Of a DNA stretch of 5,931 bases, positions 1 through 5,764 are shown piece after piece (positions within the stretch are counted from its first letter, which is position 1; each line of letters starts with the position of its first letter). A program made the position numbers and the translations under genes. Origin of the DNA: Desulfobacterales bacterium (GTDB taxonomy: Bacteria > Desulfobacterota > Desulfobacteria > Desulfobacterales > UBA2174_A); assembly GCA_025454075.1 (NCBI GenBank), contig JALOPD010000235.1, positions 1 to 5,931 on the forward strand. Direction: 5' to 3'. The notes beneath the pieces are model-generated. The model saw only the letters and a list, made by a program, of their open reading frames with translations. It had not been told where the DNA came from and ran no database searches.

Positions 1-1092
1 GAAATCCCAGAAGGTAGGCTCGCGGTTGATGACGATGCTTCCCGCAGGCAGGTCATTCTCGCTGAGGTTCCAGCGCCTGAGCTGCCGCCAATCGAACATA
101 GGCAAATGGGGAATATCCAGGACAGCAGGGATAGTATCTGCAGGTTGGACTCCATTGAGGATGTCGAGCGCTAGTTCCGCGGCCTTGGTTCCAATGTACT
201 CGAAGCTGATCAGAGAGCCCCCCACGATGCCTTGGCCGAGCATGGTATCCAGCAGCCCGAAGACCGGCGACCTGGAAGCCCGGCTGAGCTTCTCGCCGAC
301 CTCTCGGGTGGTGAAGATCTCTCCGGTCACATCTTCTTGGAATGTCGCAAGGAGGACGATGCTGCCGGCGGGCGCGTCGGATAACGTTTCCAGAATCCCA
401 TCCAGCGGCACGTCGTTCAAAAAGCGGAATTCGACTAGGGGCTCCCATTTCTTCGAATCCAGACGCACCTTGTTTTCCAACCATCGATCTAAAGTATGGG
501 TTCCGCTCACGACGAATACGAGTTTGGCCCCGGGCACCAGCTTCAGCGCAAGCCCGATGGTTCCGTCGATATCCGGCACGACGATCTGCCGGGTGGCCGG
601 GCAGCTCAGAGGCGGCAGCTCGAAGCCTTCAGGCAAGTAAAGGGCCACGATCGTGGCTCCCGGAAAAATCGTGCAGCCTTCGTTGACAGCAAACAGCAGG
701 GCCTCCGGATACAGCGTAATGACGAGGTCGATCTTGCGCTGGACGTAGCGCTGGCGCATCAACTGCGTCACCCGTATTCGGTGCTCGGGGCCCGGATTGC
801 GTATGAGATCAAGGTATTCGAAGAACTGGTTTCTGATTCCTACCCCCCCGGTTTCCAAGACCCTCTTGATCCCGCGGCCGGTCAATTCGAAGATGGGCGC
901 ATTGGATTCCACGCCATGCAGAATCAGAACATTTTTATGGGACAAGTCGACTGCGGGGGTAGGATGGTCAGCAGTTTTAACGTGGAATTCGGGCGGTGTG
1001 CCGGATGCGATCTGGGCTTGAGGCATGGCGGCAAGCCCAACCGCTGTCATCCAAACGAGGAAGAAAGTATATGGCAATGTCCCGAATCGCAT
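1..1092 (-). CDS. ABC_sub_bind-type periplasmic sensor, N-terminal part of a probable membrane histidine kinase (partial)
   Basis: An unbroken reading frame of 364 codons starts at ATG 1092-1090 and leaves the window at base 1. An in-frame TAG at 1104-1102 lies just upstream, and AGGGG (1103-1099) sits 6 nt before the ATG, so the start is well fixed. Residues 1-27 form a signal peptide or anchor: a short basic start, a hydrophobic core FFLVWMTAVGLAA, then a small-residue stretch. Residues 53-330 read as a two-lobed periplasmic binding fold of the ABC_sub_bind family (COG2984-like), with NVLILHG, LVFVVSGTHTLDRW, SIVLLATFQED and ISFEYIGTKAAELALDIL. The end, FDWRQLRRW followed by GSIVINREPTFWDF, is the juxtamembrane signature I know from sensor kinases and GGDEF proteins with this input domain, where a transmembrane helix follows. 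The ligand is unknown. A free-standing binding protein is the alternative, but the REPTFWDF end argues against it. The output domain is not visible. Confidence 0.82.
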   Translation of the reverse strand, partial: MRFGTLPYTFFLVWMTAVGLAAMPQAQIASGTPPEFHVKTADHPTPAVDLSHKNVLILHGVESNAPIFELTGRGIKRVLETGGVGIRNQFFEYLDLIRNPGPEHRIRVTQLMRQRYVQRKIDLVITLYPEALLFAVNEGCTIFPGATIVALYLPEGFELPPLSCPATRQIVVPDIDGTIGLALKLVPGAKLVFVVSGTHTLDRWLENKVRLDSKKWEPLVEFRFLNDVPLDGILETLSDAPAGSIVLLATFQEDVTGEIFTTREVGEKLSRASRSPVFGLLDTMLGQGIVGGSLISFEYIGTKAAELALDILNGVQPADTIPAVLDIPHLPMFDWRQLRRWNLSENDLPAGSIVINREPTFWDF

Positions 1093-1098
1093 GCGCGG

Positions 1099-1103
1099 CC
1101 CCT
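1099..1103 (-). promoter_or_regulatory. Ribosome binding site of the ABC_sub_bind sensor gene
   Basis: On the minus strand the bases read AGGGG, 6 nt before the ATG at 1092. An in-frame stop overlaps the A of this motif, so this is the only sensible ATG start for the gene. Confidence 0.65.
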
Positions 1104-1142
1104 ACAGCAAGATTGGTTTGATTCCAGCGGCTGAAGGCCCGT

Positions 1143-1171
1143 ATTGCAGCCTTTTCTAATCGATTCTTCAA
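1143..1171 (-). promoter_or_regulatory. Possible sigma70-like promoter of the sensor gene
   Basis: On the minus strand TTGAAG (1171-1166, four of six consensus bases) is followed after exactly 17 nt by TGCAAT (1148-1143, four of six). Transcription would begin near 1136, giving a leader of about 44 nt before the ATG at 1092. Spacing and position are good, but the boxes are only moderate and a chance match is possible. Confidence 0.3.
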
Positions 1172-1251
1172 GACAATGGCAAGCCAAATCATTCTTGCGC
1201 CGATCGGGGTCGTTGATCTCTAAATGGTTAGTTTGAGGTTTTGTTTCACTA

Positions 1252-1271
1252 AATTGGACCAAAGTCCAATT
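1252..1271. promoter_or_regulatory. Perfect 8-bp inverted repeat in the divergent intergenic region (operator or hairpin)
   Basis: The arms AATTGGAC (1252-1259) and GTCCAATT (1264-1271) are perfect reverse complements separated by CAAA. The repeat lies between two divergent genes, about 160 bp upstream of the sensor start and about 80 bp upstream of the membrane protein start. A dimeric regulator site fits the symmetry and position. A small RNA hairpin is also possible, but there is no T-run on either side, so it is not a typical terminator. No regulator can be named. Confidence 0.4.
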
Positions 1272-1337
1272 GCGCTCCATCGAACCGATGCGTAAAAGGC
1301 ATAGCCGGAAGGGATGCGCATCCATACAATGCATTTT

Positions 1338-1342
1338 AGGAG
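1338..1342 (+). promoter_or_regulatory. Ribosome binding site of the 187-residue membrane protein
   Basis: AGGAG is followed by a 7-nt spacer to the ATG at 1350. This favours ATG 1350 over a TTG at 1346, which lies in another frame and would be only 3 nt from the site. Confidence 0.75.
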
Positions 1343-1349
1343 TGATTGA

Positions 1350-1913
1350 ATGATTTATACGCTTTTTCCATGGCTGTTGCTGGCGACCGGAGCGCTGGGA
1401 GTGGCGCTGGGTTTAAACCGTACGCTCAAGAGCCGCGTAAACGAGAGCAAGGTGCTCCAGGTGATCGCGTTCCTCTCCGGCGCGCTACTCCTGGCGGCGC
1501 CGGTGGGACTGGTGCTGCAGAGCGGCACGGGCCCGGCGGTGTCGGGAGCATCCATTCTGCTGGCGCTGCTTCTGGGCATCTGCCTCATCGGCCGCGGTCT
1601 AAAAAACGTGCCGATCGCCTTCATCATCGTTGCGGTGGCGGCCACGGGATTGTTCTGGCTGCTCTCCGTTGTCAAGGACTTCAGCTTCGCCGGCAATGTG
1701 CCCACTCAAGGCATCGCCCTCGCGATAGCCGTCGTGCTGATCATCGTGTTCGGGATCAGCTTTATTATCGAGAAGTCGATCGACCTCTTCCTGGCGATAT
1801 TGAGCATGGGGCCTGTCGTGTTCATTGTGGCCGCCGCCGCCTTGATCCAGGGTTTGCTGGTCGGCCTGCACATCACCGATCGCCACGGCCTGCTGAGTCT
1901 GCTGGGAGGTTGA
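1350..1913 (+). CDS. Unrecognised polytopic membrane protein, 187 residues
   Basis: The start ATG has a strong AGGAG site 7 nt upstream, and the frame ends at TGA 1911-1913. The protein is nearly all hydrophobic. I count about six helices: residues 2-22, 36-57, 66-83, 88-108, 121-140 and 145-173. Short polar turns separate them (NRTLKSRVNESK at 23-34, GRGLKN at 81-86, KDFSFAGNVPTQ at 109-120, EKS at 141-143). The N-terminal helix is not a typical cleaved signal peptide. No catalytic motif, conserved charged pair inside a helix or transporter signature is visible, and I do not recognise the family. It would sit in the inner membrane. It is divergent from the sensor gene and convergent with the TIR-WD40 gene, so it appears to be transcribed alone. 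I am confident that it is a gene because of its start signal and consistent hydrophobic periodicity. Its function is unknown. Confidence 0.8.
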   Translation: MIYTLFPWLLLATGALGVALGLNRTLKSRVNESKVLQVIAFLSGALLLAAPVGLVLQSGTGPAVSGASILLALLLGICLIGRGLKNVPIAFIIVAVAATGLFWLLSVVKDFSFAGNVPTQGIALAIAVVLIIVFGISFIIEKSIDLFLAILSMGPVVFIVAAAALIQGLLVGLHITDRHGLLSLLGG

Positions 1914-1915
1914 GC

Positions 1916-1934
1916 GGTGGCGGAAACGCCAACC
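1916..1934. terminator. GAAA-capped hairpin between convergent genes, possible terminator
   Basis: TGGCG (1918-1922) pairs with CGCCA (1927-1931) around a GAAA tetraloop. Two further G-C pairs (1916-1917 with 1933-1934) form past a bulged A. It begins 2 nt after the stop of the membrane protein gene and lies about 40 nt past the end of the oppositely transcribed TIR-WD40 gene. Location suits a bidirectional terminator, but there is no T-run on either side, so intrinsic termination is uncertain. Confidence 0.35.
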
Positions 1935-1973
1935 CGGCGCCGGATTACCGCAGTCCCTTGGCACGCAGCCGAG

Positions 1974-3980
1974 TCACCGCGGGGCAAGCGGCAAATGCCG
2001 TTCGCGCTCCTCGGCCGTGAATTGGCGCGGCACGCGCTGGCGCGCGAGCGCGATGAGTTCGGCCGTCGTCCCGCCGCTGCTGAAATTGTAAAGGTGCACT
2101 CGGCCGTCGAGCCCGGCCGTGACGATGCGCCGGCCGTCCGGGCTGAAGCCGGCCGCAAGGACCTGGTCGGCATGGCCGGTCAGCTCAGCAACCCGCGCCC
2201 CGCTCCCGGTTTCGAAGACCACCGCTTCAGGCATGCCCGCCATCGTCAGGATGAATTCCCCGTCCGGGCTAGATGCGAAGCCGGCCAGCGCCCCCGGACG
2301 GACGTCGATCGCGGCGACGCGCTTCCAGCTGCCGGTTTCCCAGACATGGATCACCTTGTCCCCCGCGGTGCGGGTGACGACCCAGCGGCCGTCGGGGCTG
2401 AACGCCGCCGTAATCACCCCCGCCTCGTGCGGCAGCACGGCCGCGCTCTTGCCGCTCGCCGCGCGCCAGATGCGCGCGGTACGGTCCTCGCTGGCGGTGA
2501 CGATCCATTGGCCGTCCGGGCTGTAGTTGATATCGCGAACCTGCCCGGCGTGTCCCTCCAGTTCGAAAAGGGGTTCTCCGGTTGCGGTCGCATGCACGGA
2601 AGGATGCCAGTCCACCAGACCCACGCGGCTTCCGTCCGGGCTGAAGCCGGCGCTCAGGACCGAGCTGGCCCCCCGCATCTGGGCGTAGGGACCGGCCAGT
2701 CGATGCAGCCGCCGGCCGGAGGCTGCCTCCCACAGAACTGCCTCGCCCAGCTCCGCCACCGCCAGAATCAGCTTTCCATCGGGGCTGAACTCGGCAAACG
2801 CCAACCTTGCCTGCTCGATGACGAAAAGGCCATCTCCATTGGCGGCATCCCATATCCGTGCGGACTGGTCATAGGCACTGCTGGTGCAGATCCGCTTTCC
2901 GTCGGGCGACACGTCAATGCCCGTGATCCCCTCGCTGTGGCCGCGCAGTTCGAGTGTCATCCGACCACTGTCCGCTTCCCATACCCGGGCGGTCTTGTCC
3001 GCCCCGGCCGTGATCACCCGCCGGGCATCCGGCGTGAACCGGGCGGCATAGGTGCCGCCCGCGTGGCCTGAAAGCGTCAGGATAGGCGCTGACGGCTGGA
3101 ACAGCGCTTGGCGCAAGGCGCTTAGCGCCTCAGGGGTCGCATGCGCATGGGCCGCCTCAGCGGCCAAGAGGATGGCCAGCTCGCGATCGGTCTCGATCAC
3201 CGCCAGCGACCGGGCCGCCGCTGCGCGGGACAGCGCTTGCCGCTGCTGTTTTTTGGCAGCGTCCCCGATGTCCTCCGCCACTTTGCCGGCTGTAAACCAC
3301 GCCTTGCGGGCCACGAACGCCGCGACCCCGGCGGCGATCGCAAGCAGCACCAATCCCGCCACGGCAACGCGCAGCCAGCGCATCGTTTTGCGGTGCTGGT
3401 GAATATCTTCGCCGATAATTTCATCCAGCGGGCGGTCCTGGAGCGTGGCCGACAAACCGGCGACGGCTTCGAGGAATTTCGGCTCCCGCAGCGGCAGGTG
3501 CGAGCTGCTCTTGGCGAAACGCAGGTCGAGATGGTTCGGTTCCTCCCGGAAGACTTTTTCCAGCCTCCGCGGCAACGCGGTGGTCTTGGTCCAGTCGAAA
3601 TCCCCGGCCGCGCGATCCCAGATCAGCTCGCCGTCGGTCCACACAATCAGCAAACGGGCCGCCGAACGGTTCTGCAGCCACCAGTCGACCTCCTGCTCGA
3701 CCCATTGCGACTGGGCGGCCGCAGGCGAGGCCAGCAGGATGAAGTACTGCGAGTCGGAAAGCGCCCTCTGGATCGCCCCCCACAACTCGGAAGACACGGC
3801 CAGGCCGGTCTTGTCCCGGAAGACGCGCATCGCCCGCAGCCGGTACCAGGGCCTGCCGAACCCATGCAGCCCGGATTGCAGCGCCTGCGCCAAGCGGCCG
3901 TCCGCGGCGCGGCTGTAGGAGATGAATCCCCTGTATTTGTGGGGTCCGGCCGTGCCGGAGGCGGTGCTGTTTGCGTTCAT
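1974..3980 (-). CDS. Membrane-anchored TIR domain protein with C-terminal WD40 repeats
   Basis: The product has 668 residues from ATG 3980-3978. Residues 16-135 form a TIR domain: first strand YRGFISYSR, then VFRDKTGL, then YFILLASP and SQWVEQEVDWWL. Glu97, four residues after Trp93, aligns with the catalytic glutamate of NAD-cleaving TIR enzymes such as SARM1. The extension includes LIVWTDGELIWD and, just before the membrane, GEDIHQHRKTMR. One hydrophobic helix follows (about 203-224), then an Ala/Gln-rich helical linker (about 235-293). Residues 297-634 hold eight SPDG-type WD40 repeats, each ending near VWEA, IWDA, IWRA or VWET. Repeats 3 and 4 are degenerate. There is no P-loop NTPase domain. 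The family suggests signal-triggered NAD+ cleavage or a TIR scaffold controlled by the propeller; this is inference. A GTG at 4016 would add 12 residues, but it lies inside the predicted -10 box and lacks a ribosome site. GGAG lies 10 nt before the chosen ATG. The gene stands alone. Confidence 0.9.
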   Translation of the reverse strand: MNANSTASGTAGPHKYRGFISYSRAADGRLAQALQSGLHGFGRPWYRLRAMRVFRDKTGLAVSSELWGAIQRALSDSQYFILLASPAAAQSQWVEQEVDWWLQNRSAARLLIVWTDGELIWDRAAGDFDWTKTTALPRRLEKVFREEPNHLDLRFAKSSSHLPLREPKFLEAVAGLSATLQDRPLDEIIGEDIHQHRKTMRWLRVAVAGLVLLAIAAGVAAFVARKAWFTAGKVAEDIGDAAKKQQRQALSRAAAARSLAVIETDRELAILLAAEAAHAHATPEALSALRQALFQPSAPILTLSGHAGGTYAARFTPDARRVITAGADKTARVWEADSGRMTLELRGHSEGITGIDVSPDGKRICTSSAYDQSARIWDAANGDGLFVIEQARLAFAEFSPDGKLILAVAELGEAVLWEAASGRRLHRLAGPYAQMRGASSVLSAGFSPDGSRVGLVDWHPSVHATATGEPLFELEGHAGQVRDINYSPDGQWIVTASEDRTARIWRAASGKSAAVLPHEAGVITAAFSPDGRWVVTRTAGDKVIHVWETGSWKRVAAIDVRPGALAGFASSPDGEFILTMAGMPEAVVFETGSGARVAELTGHADQVLAAGFSPDGRRIVTAGLDGRVHLYNFSSGGTTAELIALARQRVPRQFTAEERERHLPLAPR

Positions 3981-4012
3981 GGCCCCTGCGCTCCATCGTT
4001 TGGAATGAGCCA

Positions 4013-4041
4013 ACACTATGAAGCGGGCGACTGCGAGTCAA
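4013..4041 (-). promoter_or_regulatory. Sigma70-like promoter of the TIR-WD40 gene
   Basis: On the minus strand TTGACT (4041-4036, five of six consensus bases) is followed after exactly 17 nt by TAGTGT (4018-4013, three of six, including the key A at position 2 and the final T). Transcription would begin near 4006, about 26 nt before the ATG at 3980. This places the alternative GTG at 4016 upstream of the transcript and so supports the shorter 668-residue protein. Confidence 0.5.
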
Positions 4042-4320
4042 TATCCCGAGATCGGGCCTGTGAACTTCGGCAATCCAAAGGCTTTCGGATTATTGGCGAC
4101 CATCGCCCGCCTTCCACGCACGTTTCCCGTCGTCATCGTTTTCTCTCCAGGCTGCAGTTTGCTGCTGTTTCCGGTTCTCCCACGCTTCAAAAAGTCCGAG
4201 CGTCCTTACCTTCGCGAATGCTCGCCGCCGCAGAGCGCACCGGCCGGCTCCTTCTTCCGGGCCGGCGTCGGGGGGCACTTCGCCCCTGAACTGAAAATGG
4301 ATAGGATCTCGCGGCTGCTG

Positions 4321-4349
4321 TTGCAGGCCTGGAAACCCTGAGCTATTAT
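4321..4349 (+). promoter_or_regulatory. Possible sigma70-like promoter facing the aminotransferase
   Basis: TTGCAG (4321-4326, three of six consensus bases) is followed after exactly 17 nt by TATTAT (4344-4349, five of six). Transcription would start near 4356 and read through the synthetase scrap into the aminotransferase, giving a leader of about 240 nt before the ATG at 4598. The -10 box is strong and the -35 box weak. Confidence 0.4.
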
Positions 4350-4448
4350 CCCCTGAATTGCCGAATGACCCCTCCTGCAATGAGGAGCAATCCGATGCCG
4401 ACCGCAATGGAGAACGGACCAGACGCTCAATTCGACCTTGCCCACTAT

Positions 4449-4547
4449 TTTGTCGAGCTGAATGCCGACCACCCCGCGAAGACGGCAACCGGAAAAATCC
4501 AGCGCTTCAGGCTGCGCGAGCGCGAACGCATCGGCAACCGTGGATGA
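4449..4547 (+). pseudogene. C-terminal remnant of an AMP-dependent acyl-CoA synthetase (benzoate-CoA ligase-like)
   Basis: The frame ending at TGA 4545-4547 contains KTATGKIQRFRLRERE (codons 4479-4526). This is the A10 region of the AMP-binding C-terminal domain, closely matching the PKTATGKIQRFKLRE type common in benzoate-CoA ligase-like enzymes. The lysine in TGK (4494-4496) is the one that catalyses adenylation in intact enzymes. Only about 33 codons can be assigned, against over 500 in the family. Residues before the motif (FVELNADHPA) fit the family poorly, and the frame meets a TAG at 4302-4304, so the large N-terminal domain is gone. The left limit is approximate. The C-terminus after the motif has a normal family length, so this looks like the true end of the old gene. 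It could still be translated as a meaningless short peptide from ATG 4365, but that ATG has no ribosome site. Confidence 0.68.
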
Positions 4548-4597
4548 TACGGCACAGCGTCGCCGGCCCATCAACCGCAACAACCTCGGACGGGACC

Positions 4598-5764
4598 ATG
4601 CACAGACCTTCGCTGGCGGGCGGCCTCGCCGCCGTTTCGCCCTCACGGATCCGCGAGATCGCCGACATCGCCTTCGGCATGAAGGGGGTCCTCAAGCTGC
4701 ACTTCGGGGAGTCCAACCGGCCCACCCCGGACTTCATCAAGGCCGCGGCCGCCCGGGCGCTTGAGGAAGGCTATACCTTCTACACGGAGAACGCGGGGCT
4801 GCCGGGTTTGAGACAGGCCGTCGCCGCGAAGTATGCCGAGCTCCACGAAGTAAACCTCGACCCGCTCGGCGAAGTCCTGATCACGGCCTCGGGCGTCCAG
4901 GCGCTGAACGTCGCCATTCGCTGCGTGATCGACCCCGGCGACGAAGCCGTCGTTTTGACCCCCAACTGGCCCAACGCCACCGCCATCGTCCATCTGTACG
5001 CCGGCAAGGTGCGCGAGGTGCCTCTCGCCTGGAAAGAAAGCCGCTACGGCCTCGATCTGGCTGCCGTGGAGGCCGCCCTCGCCCCGCGGACGCGCCTGCT
5101 GGTGTACGCCTCGCCCTCCAACCCCCTCGGCTGGGTGGCCCGGCCCGATGAGCAGCAGGCCCTGCTGGATTTCTGCCGCCGCCACAGGCTGTGGCTCCTG
5201 GCCGACGAGGTCTACGAGCGCATCTATTTCGCGGGGTCGGCGGCACCGTCGATTTTAAGGCTGTGCGGCCGCGAGGATGCGGTGATGGTGGTGCAGTCGT
5301 TTTCCAAGAGCTACTGCATGACCGGGTGGCGGCTGGGCTGGCTGGTGGCCCGCCGGGACCTGGTGCAGAAGGCCGCGCAGCTGAACGAATTCATCGTTTC
5401 GCATGCGCCCTCCATGGTGCAGCGCGCCGGCGAAGCGGCCCTGCGGGAGGGCGAGGCGTTTGTGCGCGGCATGGCGGCGGAAGTGCAGCGCCGCGTGCGG
5501 TTCTGCCATGACGCCCTGCGCCGCATGCCGGGGGTGACGGTGGCGCCGGCGGAGGGCTCCTTCTATCTCTTCCCGCGCATCGCGGGGCTGACCGACTCGT
5601 TTGCTTTCGCGCGCGCGCTCCTGCGCGACGCGCGCGTGGCCGTGGCGCCCGGCTCGGCCTTCGGCAACGGCGGCGAAGGCGCCATCCGGATATGCTGCGC
5701 CGCGGACGAGTCGGTCCTGGAACCGGCGATGGAAAGATTCAGGAAATTCTTAGAACGCCGCTGA
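4598..5764 (+). CDS. PLP-dependent class I/II aminotransferase
   Basis: The 388-residue product has the full length and motif order of fold-type I aminotransferases (AspC/COG0436-like). FGESNRPTPDFI (36-47) and YTFYTENAGLPGLR (59-72) form the substrate entrance. ASGVQALN (97-104) contacts cofactor phosphate, and SPSNPLG (172-178) carries Asn175. ADEVY (202-206) supplies Asp203, which pairs with the pyridine nitrogen. SFSKSY (234-239) supplies the Schiff-base Lys237, GWRLGW follows, and Arg364 in AIRICCA binds the substrate carboxylate. It should transfer an amino group between an amino acid and a 2-oxo acid in the cytoplasm; the substrate cannot be read from sequence. The usual NPTG is NPLG here. 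ATG 4598 is chosen because homologous sequence (SPSRIREIADIAFGM) begins soon after it; the ribosome site is weak (GGACGG). An ATG at 4544 overlaps the synthetase stop as ATGA and would add 18 residues. The adjacent ligase remnant hints at an earlier shared operon. Confidence 0.9.
   Translation: MHRPSLAGGLAAVSPSRIREIADIAFGMKGVLKLHFGESNRPTPDFIKAAAARALEEGYTFYTENAGLPGLRQAVAAKYAELHEVNLDPLGEVLITASGVQALNVAIRCVIDPGDEAVVLTPNWPNATAIVHLYAGKVREVPLAWKESRYGLDLAAVEAALAPRTRLLVYASPSNPLGWVARPDEQQALLDFCRRHRLWLLADEVYERIYFAGSAAPSILRLCGREDAVMVVQSFSKSYCMTGWRLGWLVARRDLVQKAAQLNEFIVSHAPSMVQRAGEAALREGEAFVRGMAAEVQRRVRFCHDALRRMPGVTVAPAEGSFYLFPRIAGLTDSFAFARALLRDARVAVAPGSAFGNGGEGAIRICCAADESVLEPAMERFRKFLERR

Larger units (their letters stand above)
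3981..4448. other. Intergenic region between divergent genes, no supported gene
   Basis: This stretch separates the TIR-WD40 gene from the synthetase scrap. It contains a leftward promoter near its left end (4013-4041) and a rightward promoter near its right end (4321-4349). Open frames are present on both strands but have no convincing start signal and no recognisable domain, and their composition (runs of Pro, Arg, Ser) looks like noncoding DNA. A GC-rich symmetric pair (GCCGGC at 4243-4248 and 4261-4266, 12 bases apart) could form a small hairpin, but this is common by chance in such DNA. Confidence 0.6.

Noticed and set aside
26..1134. Overlapping plus-strand open frames across the left part (26-640, 342-686, 496-1134)
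   Set aside because: They are antisense shadows of the long minus-strand sensor frame, which has a signal peptide, a family fold and a ribosome site. The plus-strand translations have no domain and a Ser/Arg-rich composition.
1325..1330. TACAAT as a -10 box for the membrane protein gene
   Set aside because: There is no -35 box at 16-18 nt upstream, and the transcript would start on top of the ribosome binding site.
1917..3071. A 384-codon plus-strand open frame antisense to the WD40 region
   Set aside because: It is Pro/Arg/Gly-rich with no recognisable domain. Its length follows from the GC-rich repeated codons of the WD40 gene on the other strand.
2079..3092. WD40-coding repeats as a DNA repeat array
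   Set aside because: The periodicity is at protein level only (the SPDG turns). The nucleotide copies have diverged and vary in spacing, so it is not a CRISPR or a tandem DNA repeat.
3141..4289. A 382-codon plus-strand open frame antisense to the TIR region and the gap beside it
   Set aside because: It has no start signal and no domain, and it mirrors the coding pattern of the TIR gene.
4018..4341. A 107-codon plus-strand frame in the intergenic region
   Set aside because: The ATG has no ribosome site, lies within the leftward promoter, and the translation resembles no family.
4353..4436. Short hydrophobic minus-strand piece (SIAVGIGLLLIAGGVIRQFRG then a stop) that could be the tail of a small membrane protein
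   Set aside because: It is only 26 codons, bounded upstream by TGA. The preceding hydrophobic stretch in the same frame is the antisense of the ligase motif and is separated by two stops. Chance is the simpler explanation.
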